Assembly (NCBI GenBank): GCA_014706295.1
Contig: JACSVZ010000015.1
Span: forward strand, 60,509,535 to 60,573,534
Source of the DNA: Lycocorax pyrrhopterus obiensis
Lineage: Eukaryota; Chordata; Aves; Passeriformes; Paradisaeidae
Direction of reading: 5' to 3'
Length of the DNA: 64,000 bases
Under the pieces are notes generated by a model that made no database searches, was not told where the DNA came from, and saw only the letters and a list, made by a program, of their open reading frames with translations. Positions 44,701 to 57,102 of the stretch are shown piece after piece. Made by a program: the position numbers and the translations under genes. Positions within the stretch are counted from its first letter, which is position 1; the number at the start of each line of letters is the position of its first letter.

Positions 44701-46086
44701 AATGCTTCTTTTTGAGACTATTTTCTGCTAGCAAAGGTGTACACCCAAAATACACAGGAAAAACGAAACTACTATAATTTTCCCTTCCTGTCACTGAAGC
44801 ACTACGGTTGTCAGTGGACTTATCAGGAATAGACTGTGATTCATGCTCACTGGCAAACACGCACGGATCCTACGCAATTCTACCGCAACCAGAAAATCCC
44901 TTCCATGGCTCTGGGCTGCTGGCACTGTTCTGACTATCATGATTAACACCAGCCACCAGGAAACACTTGTACCAGGGCTCCTGAATTATGAGATATAAAC
45001 AGCCCCATGTGGATCGCTGGAGTTATACTGGAAGGCTTCTAGCTATGCTGCAGAAAGGTTTTGAGCTGCTGGGCACAGTGACAGAATTCCAGTCCCCTCA
45101 TTTTAACACTCCCACTCATGCAGGTAGGGTTATCTCGATGGGAGACCCTTACCTTGCAATTGCCTTTAGCATAAGCCAGAGTAAGGTAAAAGCAAATCAG
45201 AGCAAAATAAGCTCAAAATGTAAGCAATCCAAAATCCATAACATCTTGTAAAGATTTATGAAGGCAGTGGTGAAAAAGAAGACAGAAAAAAAACCATTTA
45301 TCCTGTGATGAAATCCTTAAATCCTCCTCCTCTCCTCCTTCCCCCCTAAGCTGATAAGCTGTAGATCCACTCTTAACCCACATGGTCAGACTGGATCCCT
45401 GTGCACACTCCTGCCTTCAGGCAGCATTTACAGCTGGTAGAACCACACCAGCTCTGTAGTTTCACCTTTGTGTGGAATTTGTCTGGGAATTGCTCAGATC
45501 CACATCTCACACTTCTCCCAACTTGGCCCTGCTTCCTGGTTTCAAGCCTCACCTCCCGAAACTGTACCTTTTTTTTTGGAAATACCAATCCCTGTGCCAG
45601 GCCTGATGTGTCACAACTGTTTCTGAGGAGGTGTGAAACACCTTTTCTACCTGACAGGACCAAGTGCAAATACTCAGTGAGCAGCATTTCCCTACACTTG
45701 AATTTATTTTTCACGTGAATATGCCCATGGCAACCACACTGAAGGCAGACACCTGTCTGAGAGGCATCCTGGCTGAGATTTCACGTGACAGTGATAAATT
45801 ACTTCAGACAATGACATGCATGGGAAAGCTGAGCAACCAGTTCTGGGTTTGGGGATGTTATTTGCAGCTGCACATCGTAAATTTGCCAGGACAAATCAAA
45901 ACCAGCATTATGCACCTAAATTTAACACTGGTACCTCCTTGTTAGTGTGAAGTGGAGACTTGTTTTTTCCCCCCTTCACACATCTGCAGTTGCATGACTG
46001 GGCAAGATGCAGAGCAGCTTCCTCTCTAGAGGAATTTTTTTCCCCTTGATAATAATAACAATAACAACAACAACAACAACAACAAC

Positions 46087-46130
<44 letters not shown>

Positions 46131-47360
46131 CCACTTAAATAGTGCTTTTCATCCATGAGGTGCCTCAGTAGTGTTCATACAATTAGCTGATTTAATTTTC
46201 CCTCCTCCTTCCCCCTGAACGCGAACAGAGCAGGCAAAATAAGGTGCCAAAGGAAGTGTGAGAGGCCCTGGCATTCATCCCTGAGGCCGCTCCCTCTGCG
46301 AGGCAAGTGATACAAGACTTCCCGTACAATGCCCCACTCCTCCAGCTGCAGTGTTGTGAGCACCCTTAAGTAGCAGCTTTTGTTCTTTATCACCCAATGC
46401 AAACAGCTTCTGGGAAGGGACACGCTCCTGCTTACCTTTGCTCCCTGTGCCACCATCAGCGCTCCCCAAACCCAGGCAGGCAGGGAGCAGGTGCCAGGGT
46501 TGCATATTTGAGTCACCCTCGGTATAAAGGCTGACTCATAATTGCAGCGAAGGTAGAGTCTGCTTTCAGATCTTCAGGGAGAGACGTGGTGAACACCGAT
46601 TGTCACGTTCAAGAGAGGCTGTCAGCCCTCTTGGTCTCTAAGGAAACAGGGTTTGACAGTGAAAATGGATAATGATATCATTTCTGAAACATTTTTTAGA
46701 GTTTATGACTCCTAGACTTTACACAAATCAATTAAGCTTCCCTCTGCAGCCGCTACAGAAATACATCTAAAAAAATACACATTTATGGAGGAAGTCTCTC
46801 AATTGTCCTCAGGGAAAAAAGTTTGCATTTAAGTGAATGGAAGAGAACAGGCATAAACCCCACCCATTTTAGCTTAGATTGAAGTCAGAGCTGATCCAAA
46901 GCTATGTCAGGCACAGGTGAGTCTTCAATGTGTGAAAGTTAGCTCATGTTCAGGCACTTCTGCACAGTGTCTACTCTGTTTGCTTTCATTACTGAGGATG
47001 GTCTCCATCTTCAAATTTAGAAAAGATTCTTCCTTCACTAATGAGCAAGGAGGGAAATGAAGTAGAATGGACTTCTCAGGAGGCAAATGAACGTGGCAGA
47101 ACGAGAGACCTTTAATTTCTGCAACACGAGGCCTTTCCTGCCTTTGGACTAGCCGCACTTCTCTCCACCCCTTTCCCTTCTCTGCAGCTGGCAGCTGGGA
47201 CCAGCAGCTGGAGTCCAGCTGGAAAGGTCATCACTGCATTAACCCCTGCTGGGCTGATTTCCTGCCCTTCAGACCAAGGGGATCCTGGACTGGGAATATC
47301 TGACCGTACTTTGGTGAAAGATTGGGAATTTCTGACTCTACTTTGGTGGAGGAGTACTAA
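44701..47360. other. non-coding interval
   Basis: About 2.7 kb containing the AAC/AAT trinucleotide tract at 46,048-46,127. No supported gene. Confidence 0.7.
46048..46127. repeat. AAC/AAT trinucleotide microsatellite
   Basis: About 80 bases: AATAATAAC units, then eight or so CAA units, then more than a dozen AAT units. It is the longest short tandem repeat in the window and likely to vary in length between individuals. Confidence 0.97.
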
Positions 47361-47884
47361 ATGGCCCCCCTGCAGGGCTGCATCCAGCCCTGGGCCCAGC
47401 ACAGCAAGGACAGGGAGCTGCTGGAGCCAGTCCAGAGCAGGGACACCAAGGGGAGCACAGGGATGGAGCAGCTCTGCTGTGAGGAAAGGCTGAGGGAACT
47501 GGGATTGTTCAGCCTGGAGAAGAGAAGGCTCTGGGGTGACCTCACTGTGGCCTTGCAGTGCCTGAAGGGAGCCCACAGGAAAGATGGAGAGAGACTCTTG
47601 ACAAGGGCCTGGAGTGACAGGACAAGGGGGAATGGCTTCACACTGACAGAGAGCAGGTTTAGATTGGATATCAGGAAGAAATTGTTCCCTGTGAGGGTGG
47701 GGAGGCCCTGGCACAGGTTGCCCAGAGAAGCTGTGGCTGCCCCATCCCTGGCAGTGTCCAAGGCCAGGCTGGATGGGGCTCTGAGCACCCTGGGATAGTG
47801 GAAGGTGTCCCTGCCCATGGCAGTGGGGTTGGAACTGGATGGGCTTTAAGGTCCCTTTCAACATAAGTCTTCCTATGATTTTAT
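47361..47884 (+). mobile_element. CR1 copy with open ORF2 C-terminal remnant
   Basis: About 525 bases of sense CR1 ending in GGTCCCTTTCAACATAAGTC and CCTATGATTTTATG. The frame 47,361-47,798 stays open for 145 codons and reads as the ORF2 C-terminus: LQGCIQPWAQHSKDRELLEP, EERLRELGLFSLEKRRL, DRTRGNGFTLTESRFRLDIR, LPREAVAAPSLAVSKARLDG. An intact frame shows it is a fairly young copy. No reverse transcriptase core is present. Confidence 0.96.
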
Positions 47885-50800
47885 GCTTCTGGCCCACCCA
47901 AAATGCAGGGAAGAGTTTATGTCCAATCCCAAGGGAACTTTAGAGGTTAATGTGCATGCACAGTACTCTTACACAGCTCATTGTCCAAGGATTATCAATC
48001 ACTATTTTTAAATAAAGGAAATACAACTATCCCCATTGTATAGAAATATCAGGCACAGGAAGCTGTATGTAAACTTCTTAAATGGACATAAACATCTCTG
48101 TCACAGCTGCAATCAGAACCCAGGTCACTGCTCTAACCTCTTGTTTGTCTCTGCTGGGTGTGCTACTTCAGATATTTCACAGACAAACCATTTCAGAGGT
48201 TAGATTTCCTAAATGTTGCAGAAGAGCACCATGATTACTCAGAAGACAAGAGCAAAAATAGAGACTCACATTCCCTCTTCGTTACCTCATCAAAAATGCA
48301 CTTGAGAGTGCAATATCTACTCCCCTCCTGGTTACACACCAGGTAACTTCCACTAAAAGGATCACAGAGTCCTGCCAGGGAGGAGATCTGCAGCAGAACA
48401 ATACGGTTCTGGTGAAGCAAGAACCACTTCCTCTCACTACGATTATTACACCGGATCAGTTCCCTGGGAGACAATCTAATCAAGTGATCAGTTTGATCAG
48501 AGGTTTCCATGAAGGTTTTATACGCTACTATCTGGTGAGAAAAGTTTATTGCCAGCCAAGTTCTGGCACGCTTGAAAGATTGAGAAATAACAGATTCCAG
48601 GAGCAACAATTCAGAAGAACTTCTGCCAGCAAAGGCCCAGATTCTGCAATCAAAAGCAGGCGAGCAACCTCGTACAGCTACAAGCCACTAGTGACTGAAG
48701 TGAAACTTTGTACTCGGGACAGTTCTTGCCCATGTGCTCCCCGTTACTAAGCTGAGCCAAAGGCTGCACCTCCCAGCCAGGGACAGATTCCCAAGGAAAC
48801 AGGAAGGCTCCAGGGGCAGGATTCACACCACGTACCTGTATTCCAGCCCCACCTGAACTGTGTGTGCCCTTGGCAGAACAGGAGGCACCTTCCTTGTATC
48901 TCCTAATGAGGTCTGCCTCAAGAATGAGTGCTCCCTGTTTTCCTTTGTCTTGCTTTCCAAAGCTTTGTGCATCCATCTGATTGTCTCACAGAACCCCCTC
49001 CTTGCTGGTTTCCATACAGTCCCCTCCTGCATCTACTCCTGTTTCCACCGTCCTGCTAAATACTTGGAGATTATCTGGAGACCACACCAGTCTCCTACCC
49101 TGCAGCATCACCCTCACCTTCATTACTACCATCTTTCATGCCAAACAGCAGTGTTTCTGTTATCATGGAACATCCCACAGACAAGGAATCAAGTATTTCA
49201 CCTTCAGTGCTTAAACACATTGTCCCATTTTGTTCTCTGCTCTTCCACCATTGTGGTGATGGGCTCAACCTGACTCTCAACTAAAAAAAACAAACCTGGG
49301 CAAGTTGAAATCTAGACCTGCAGCTGAGATCACCTCTGAAAAACAACAGTAACAACAGGAGCAAGACCTAAAAAACAATTAGACTTAAATGACATATCCA
49401 GCCTTTGTGGATGCCCAAAGAACAGACATGACTTTGCCTCAAAGTCAAGGTCACAGAGCTTGCCTAGTTCACCATTAGTGTGACACCAGAACCTCCACGG
49501 TTTTGGCAACTCCTCTATGGAACAGGAGAGTCACCACAGAGCGTCCCTGAGCTCTGTGGCCTTCCCCTCCAACTGCATCAAGCTGTCTGGGAAACATTAG
49601 CAGCTTTGGTGCTAAACTCTGAGGGCTCAGGTATGTCCTGTTGAAGTCCCACTGAAGAAGCTCAGACTCTCATTCCAAAGAAAATTTACCTTATGGGTTT
49701 TAGGAAGCATATGTTCTTCTACTTCTCTCAGCCGGTACATGTAACTTAGGCATAAAACAGAACTTTAAATGAGTAGAAATCCTTGCATCATGTCTGTTCA
49801 CAGCTGCTAATTGTGAAAGTGCCAGGTGTTTGTCCTGGACTGCAATTGAAAATTAAGCCAGTATAGTTACAGGAGAGAGCAGGAGTTTCTGTGTGGATAT
49901 GTGGGAACAAACCACTTATTTCCAGCACAGCTGTCCCTGGGAGAAAACCACTTTCTGCTACATCACCAAAGGAGAACCCATCTGCTGGTGTTTGTTCTGT
50001 AACTTGGAAGCACTAAGATATCTGTCAGAAATATGGGTGTGACTACAAACTGGCTCTGCAGATTCGGGGAAACTCAGCTCTGTAATGCCTCTACCTGGGC
50101 AATTCCCTCTGGATAGGCAAAGTCCCCCTAGGTCCTGTGCAGCACTGGAAAAGCAGGCACTTAGCACTCATTCTAATGGCCCTGTGATGATTTCAGCAGG
50201 GCACTGCAGCGTGATTTCAGCTCAGCATCCCCTGAATTGATTTTCCATGGTCTATAATCTTTGCTGTAAACAGCCTGCTCTGCAACTAAGGAAGCAGAAA
50301 GGGTTTTAATGCCATCAGTTTCACCCTCAATACCCTCACATTAAGCTCCAAGAGCTGAAAGGATTTCATATGATTTGTTCCAGGCTTGTATCAGACCCTA
50401 CATCAAGGCACCTCCCTTGTTCTAGACCACCACGGTGGCCTCTCACGTTTGGCTCTTCGCAGGACCAGCCCTGTGTTCAGCCTAAATCAAACCAGCTGGA
50501 GGATTGTATCCAAAGGAGCAGGGAAACCCTCTCAGGGTAACCTCTGCCCTCCCCAGGCTGGGCATGTGCCCATGTTTGGAGCAAGACAGAAGTTCTGCAG
50601 GCTGCTTTACCTTCCCTTCCAGCACAAACCCCAAGGAAAGCCAGTTCTGCCGTGTGATGTCCCCTGTGAACAGCTGCACAGCCTCCAAGGGGTCACAGTG
50701 CTGGGGAGGGGTGAACTGCTCTCTTTGTTTCTCATTTCCACCCCGCAGTCAAACATCCACTCTCTTTTTAGCCATCCAAACTATAACAAAGTCTCCAAAG

Positions 50801-51338
50801 GCATTTTCCCAACCTTCACCCCCAAAGAAACCACACAAGAGGATGCCACAGGGTGCTAGAAAGACTTTGAAGTCTCCATGAGAGAACTTTTCTGTGATGT
50901 TCCCTCTCTTATCATGCCTAAATTATGCTTCCAAAAAAACAACAGCATAAGAAAGATAAGCCATAACCTCCTTTTGCTTCGTCTCCATTTAAAACTGAAG
51001 CCTGTGAAAAGCTGTAGATAAGGTCTGACATAAATAAAAGGAGTTGCCAGCTGGGGCTGAACCACGACATTTGGATATCTCTAAAATCACAGAATAATAT
51101 CGTGAGCAAAAGAGCATTTAATAAATGAGAAATCATCCCTGCAATGCTCCAAAACCTCAGAAATACAGCAGGTTTTCCATAACTTAAAATAGTGGGGTGT
51201 TTTTGGTATTATGTGGAATACTCTGAAATAATAACTGTGCAAATCCCCTGACGATGAAGACTGCTGACTGGAGTAGCACTGTCACCATGTGATAAAAATC
51301 CAGGGGAAATTTCCTACTGTCAGAACAGTCCCCCCCCT

Positions 51339-51340
<2 letters not shown>

Positions 51341-51380
<40 letters not shown>
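51341..51380. repeat. poly(T) tract of 40 bases
   Basis: An unbroken T-run, preceded by a C-run at 51,330-51,337. It could be the poly(A) tail of an old minus-strand retrocopy, but no body is recognisable beside it. Confidence 0.95.
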
Positions 51381-51383
<3 letters not shown>

Positions 51384-51997
51384 TCTGTAGCATCTCTTTG
51401 GAAAGAAGAAACTGCCCAAAGTGGCCACTGTAGCTACTGAAAAAGACAAAAAAGGACAGAAGGCTGAAGAACAGAGAGCCAAATGTGAAAAAACAATCTC
51501 AACTTTTGACATTTCACATAGCTCTGCCTTATTATTTAAAAGTCTGCAGTACCAATGTTTGGATTTCAGAAGTCCTCAAAACCATTCAGTGTTCGGATCT
51601 CAGGTTCTGGTTTGAATTAACTCTCATTTTCAGGCTCTGTTTTCCCTTACCATTGGTGTAAGTACATTTTTTGTAATGCCTCATAATGATTAGCACACCT
51701 TTTCGATTTTTTCATTTGTCCTCTGTATGGATATGAAAAAACCCTCAAACCTTAACCTTTCATTTGAGAGCAAAGAAATGTTTCATTAAAAAAAAAAAAA
51801 GAAAAAAGAAAAAAAAAGAGAACAGGGTTTTGCTTCCAGCGTCCTACGTCCAGCTAAGTCTAGCAATTATTTTATTTTGGTACATCACCAAACAAAAACC
51901 AGTATTTCTAAATGACCTGAAACATTTAAATTTTTACGTGTGTTGAAATTTTTTCTGGTGAACTCAGAACCAGGGCCCTGTCCCCACCAATTCATTG

Positions 51998-52044
51998 GAA
52001 GGATGGAAGGGAGGGAGGAAGGAAGGAAGAAAGGAAGGAAGGAA
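51998..52044. repeat. GGAA-type simple repeat
   Basis: GGAAGGATGGAAGGGAGGGA followed by several GGAA/AGAA units. Impure tetranucleotide repeat. Confidence 0.9.
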
Positions 52045-52387
52045 AAGTCAGCTCGGCTTATCCTGTGATACAAAGTGAACCAAGCAGAAGTACCCTGTGT
52101 CTGATTCTACAGCTGTGAGAGCCTCTGTGCTGATGAATGAGCTATTAATGGACAGAAAGTGGGACATCAGATGTGTTTGCAGCAGCACCTCACCGATCTC
52201 ACTGCACCCTTCACAGGGAGAAGGGGCACTGCCCAGCACCTTGGGATGGTGGCCAGACTCAATGAGGCTGATTTTGTGTTGCAGTCTCTTGAGAAAAAAC
52301 CTGCGGAATAACATTTTGCATCCTCACAGGTGGGCTCTTCCAACAAAGACTCCTGAGGTGCTGTTGCAAGCTGCTTCCCAAGGGCAG

Positions 52388-52650
52388 ATCATGGAATGGC
52401 CTGGGTTGGAAAGGACTTTAAAGATCATCTCATTCCAACTGCTGTGGGCAGGGACACCTTCCACTGTCCCAGGGTGCTCAGAGCCCCATCCAGCCTGGCC
52501 TTGGACACTGCCAGGGATGGGGCAGCCACAGCTGCTCTGGGCAACCTGTGCCAGGGCCTCCCCACCCTCACAATAAAGAATTTCTTCCTCATATCCAATC
52601 CAAAACTACTCTCAGTCAGTTTGAAGCCATTCCCCTTGTCCTGTCACTCC
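52388..52650 (-). mobile_element. CR1 LINE 3' fragment
   Basis: ATCATGGAATGGCCTGGGTTG, GGACTTTAAAGATCATCTCA, CAGCCTGGCCTTGGACACTG and CTTGTCCTGTCACTCC give a minus-strand CR1 3' region, 5' truncated. Confidence 0.95.
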
Positions 52651-55600
52651 TGTGCAGTGGGTGTTCCCCACACAGTGCAGCAGGGGAAACCGAGGCACCA
52701 CAAGCTCAAATCACTTGCCCAAAACAACACAGTAAAGCTGCAACAGCCCAGCAATAAAGCCCACGAGTTATGAGATAATGATAGGAACTGTCATTTTCTC
52801 ATTATTTCACAGTTTGATGAGGGATAACACATTACAGAACAGCAGCTGTCCCTGTCATATTGTTAGCCTTCACTTTTTGGATGTGTGAACACTTTACTGA
52901 AGCAGTTGGGAAGTGCTGAGTTTTGTTTCTGTGTCCCATGCCTGTGTATCTTTCATGCAAATGCCAGCTACAAGGTGTTGTCATAGTGGGGGCTGAGGGC
53001 AAAATACATATAACACACTGAGCTCGTTCCTTTAATCTTTTTGTCAGTCTTCACAGCTTTTTTGTGGTAGGTTTCTGCAGGCACTGAAGGTGCCTGGGCA
53101 AAAAACATTCAGCCAGTGCACTTCCTCCATTGTACACGTAAGCCGTTGCTGAAAATTGATTTCAGATTAGATTGTGCAAGAATCCATGCACCAAATGCAT
53201 GCACACAGCCCAGCCAGGCAAAGGGAAGAGTGCTCAAGGTGTTCAATCAATCACAAAAAGCAGGCAGTGTTTTGGACAAAACACTTCCCGACCGTGTAAA
53301 ACCTGCTCCCCGTCCTCGGTGTGCCAGGGCATGCGGGTGGTTAAATGAAGCTTTTGTCTGCTCTGCAGATCTGCCTTTCCCTTGACTACTGACAACAGCT
53401 CACCAGGCTAAACTGGGGTTTGCACTGGTGGGGTTTTGCTGTTGGCTGTGAGTTTTAGTAAGAACCCTTGGCCAAATTAATTCCTGGCAAAATTCTGACT
53501 TGCTCTGCAAGGATGCAATCACCCCCCTCCAAATCCTGTTACTGGTAGCAGTTCTGACACCTGTTTAAAAATCCCTGTTTTGATCACTTACAGCCAAAAT
53601 CAATCCTGTGGTTCCCTCCTGGGGCTCTGCAGGAATCACTAATGTATTCAGGGCTGTACCAAGGGTGGGGCAGAAATCAAGCCAGCTCTGGATGTTCCTC
53701 CAACAGAGGCACAAAATGGGGAAAAGAACAAAACATAGCAGCTCCTCACGGATTTGGACATCAGTGGGAGACAAGCAGGGGAGAACTGAATTCCTCATCC
53801 TGCCCCAGACAGGAGTATGCCCTGCTGCAATCCCAAATATCCCGTACCCTGAACTGAGCAGACTGAAAGTTCTTGCTTAGCTGATGGATAGGAAAATGAG
53901 GTGAGCCTTATCTGATGCAGCAGGGACCTGGCTGCATAACCTCCAAGGAAGCTGTCGGGGTCAGGTTCAGAGCTGCAGCTTTCCTCTGAGCAGCAGGGAT
54001 TCAGCTTCAAGGCGCCAAATGAAAATGCACAGAGCTCGGTCCAGTGGAAGCCTCACATGCCTCATCTCCAGGGGCCTGTTCCTGGAATGGGATAAGGAAT
54101 GCCAAGCCCAACAGCTAGGCTGATTACCTGTCTGCAAGAGGAACATTAGGAAACTTGGGGTGAAACAAAATGGAACTCATAGAAAATTAAACTCCAGAAG
54201 AGGCACAGCCAAACGGGACAGTGTGATGTGAGCGTGGACAACTCTGGAGTTCAGTGGCAGCTGAACAAGGGACTTTTAGGTGACCCTTCAGTTCCACTTA
54301 AATGCTGTTGTGGCCCCTAAACCATCTGCAACCCTCAGTCTCACCAGGAGAATGAACTCCCTGGCTCTTCCTTTCTGCCCTTTGCATGGCTCCAAGTCCC
54401 CAGCACAACTCCCTTGCAGGGGGACCTGACACTGCATGAAATGGGCCTGACCCAGATATCTGAAAATGCATTTTTGTACTAAGCAAGGAGGTTCCTCGTC
54501 CTGGAGAAACTCAAAGCTTCTGCCCTCTTACAGATAACATGTGTGAAGGTAAAATGCTGAGGCCACTGGCAAGGAGTGCAAATGACTGGAGTCTGAAGTG
54601 TGGCAACCTACACCCCAACCTACCCAACAGGTTTTGGCTAATTGTAAAATAAATGAGCCCTGGCTTTAAAAACGCGTTAACCCCAAACACTGCTCCTCGC
54701 TTACTTGAGAGAGCTTTTGTTTACTGGTATTGAAAGCACCGTATGGGAAACTTATTACAAGTGCCTATTCTTAGCTGAGCAAACGTCACAGCATTGTCAC
54801 GGCAAAAAGGGATCTCTAAATGCCATCACGGAGGCCTGTTGCCTGAGATTCTGATCCTGCTGTGCTGGCACATGCCCAGAGATCCTTTAGGCCTTGAACA
54901 CACAATTGGTGAGCTTTTCAAAGAGTCAGGCCAACACCATCTGATCCCAAAGAAGCTCCACAGTCTCAGAGGAAACGAGAAAGAAGGACGGTGCCAAGGT
55001 GTTTGTAAGTAGGACATATCAGTGGGCCCCAACGTGTTTGCAAATTCCATGCAAAAAAGTATTATCCACTTTGTCACAACGGGATCTCTCGCTGAGGGTC
55101 CATAAATTGGTCTGTGTTACTAATACAGGACACAGGATGAACTACAGACGTAGCCTTTGAACTATACACTGGGGTCTAAAGCAGATTAATCAGGTAACTT
55201 TGGGACAGCTTTAAAAAGCAAGCTGCAGCTTTGAGGGCTGCAGTTTGGGGAAACCCACATGTCAAAACAGCTCCTTTTCTTCGTAAGTACTGAAAAATGT
55301 GAACCACTAGCTTGAGGCCACTTTCAGCCAAACTTCCCCTCAGTTTTCCCATGTATAAAACAGGCACAGGGTTACCTTGCATTGGGTTTTATGCTGCAGA
55401 CCCGCATTTAGGAGGGAAAAAATGAAACTATGCCAGAAGAACTATTTTGAGTCTCTTCCTATGAGAAACAGTTTGCAGAACAGGGTTTAGAGATTACTGT
55501 ATGGCATATCCTATAGACAGAGATTTAATGCTGCAGGAACTAAATGTGAGCTCTTTAATCCCAAGACATATTTACACAAACGTGTTCTATTTCAAAACCG

Positions 55601-56954
55601 CATCTAAATTATTTCAGGCAAGCAGAGAATGCTCCCTCCCCGAAGTGTTAAATTATGCACAGAAATTGCAATTCCATTCCAGTAAAATGCTCATTCTGAT
55701 GCTAGATTTATTTTCCCCTCCTGATTAATTGCATGTGCTGGAAAGACCGCAGAGTCCCCGACAACCTGAGGCCGTTTTACCAAATGCTGCTGAGGTCATG
55801 TAAAGAAGCTGCATAATGGGTAAGGCAGGCGGCTCTCATAACACACCACAAGGCTGGGATGACACACCTTCTGTACACTCTGACACCTGGGTTCCTTTCC
55901 AGAGTACAGTCCTTTATGAAGGAGCAATTTTAGTCCGCAGACTAATATGGCAAGACACGTTGCCCAGGTTGGGAACATGGGAGTAGCCGCTCAGAAGAAT
56001 GCGGCTCTCAACGCACTGAATTAATAATTAACAAGACAGACAGAAGGACAGGAAAAAAAAAAAGAAGAGAAAAAATGAAGTCATTGAGAGCCACATCTCC
56101 AGGAGGCCCAAATCCACTCTTGCAATGTTGCTGTGGAGAACTGTCCACTGAGTGTGACACCCACCCTGCCTGGGTTCCTAGCCTAAGTGAAAAAGGCAAC
56201 CACCTTCCTCAGCAACTCCCCTGGGTTTGTGTTTCCTGTGGGATCCTACTCTGCATGCCCTCACTGCTGTGCTTCCTTGGCACTGGCAGGCAGATGGCAA
56301 GCCAAACTCCACCACACAAAGTCCAGGTTTTGTACCCTGACTCCTGCCTGCAGGCTTTAATGCTCTCGTACTGATAGGCAGGACTCGAGCTGGTGGAAGG
56401 ATCTGAAGATTAGTGCAATTTACAGGCGGAAAAAATTCAGCAAAACCTACATTAAAGTATCCTGAGTGCTACTCAAAAAAAAAAAAAAAAAAAAAGGCTT
56501 GAATAGTGCTTTTTGTAAGGGTATGATGCATTCTGGATCTAGAGGTGATTTTTTTCTTTTGGCTGTGAACTTATGTCATCTTCTGAATCTGGCTGTGCTG
56601 GTAAAATCTGTTACCACCCCAAGCCCCTCTGCTGGATGTTGGCCTCTTCCAACTGCTTGTGGAGCGGTTCCAGTGAGCACTCCTCCTTTCCCTTCAGATG
56701 AGCTCAGACCGACTATTGCAACTATTCAAACCAGCCTGCCTGATTTTTGCCTGAAAAGAATTAGGATGTACTCCCACAGACCAGCATCTCGCTGGGAATG
56801 GCAGTTTTCAGCCAGGAGACAATTACAAACCGCCAGAAAGCTGTATATGAAAAGTGGCATCTTCCTACAGCCTTGTTGAAATAACCAGTCTGGGAAAGCA
56901 AATGTGGCAATTCTGGGACAAAAAAAAAAGCTTACTTGTGCTGCCCAGCCTCAT
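52651..56954. other. non-coding interval
   Basis: About 4.3 kb without a supported gene or recognised repeat apart from short A-runs (56,052-56,063; 56,476-56,496). Confidence 0.65.
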
Positions 56955-57102
56955 CCCCATCCCTGGAAGTGTTCAAGGCCAGGCTAGATGGGGCTTTGAA
57001 CAACCTGGTCTAGTGGAAGGTGTCCCTGCCCATGGCAGGAAGGTGGAATTAGATGGTCTTTAAGGTCCCTTCCAATGCAGGCCATTCTGTGATTCTGTGA
57101 TC
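56955..57102 (+). mobile_element. CR1 LINE 3' fragment
   Basis: CCATCCCTGGAAGTGTTCAAG, GGCCAGGCTAGATGGGGCTT, TTTAAGGTCCCTTCCAATGC and CATTCTGTGATTCTGTGAT: sense CR1 3' end, 5' truncated. Confidence 0.95.

Larger units (their letters stand above)
47885..52387. other. non-coding interval
   Basis: About 4.5 kb with a 40-base T-run (51,341-51,380), an A-rich run (51,787-51,820) and a GGAA tract (51,998-52,044). Frames up to 157 codons, none with known motifs. Confidence 0.65.

Noticed and set aside
47112..47897. 261-codon minus-strand frame
   Set aside because: Antisense of the plus-strand CR1; not a gene.
48158..48750. Overlapping frames on both strands with mixed composition
   Set aside because: Looked briefly like an exon (124 codons minus, 112 codons plus), but there is no family match and no clear acceptor or donor in phase.
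55501..55728. 75-codon plus-strand frame starting MAYPIDRDLM
   Set aside because: Composition is protein-like but it is short, with no known motif, no promoter and no splice support.
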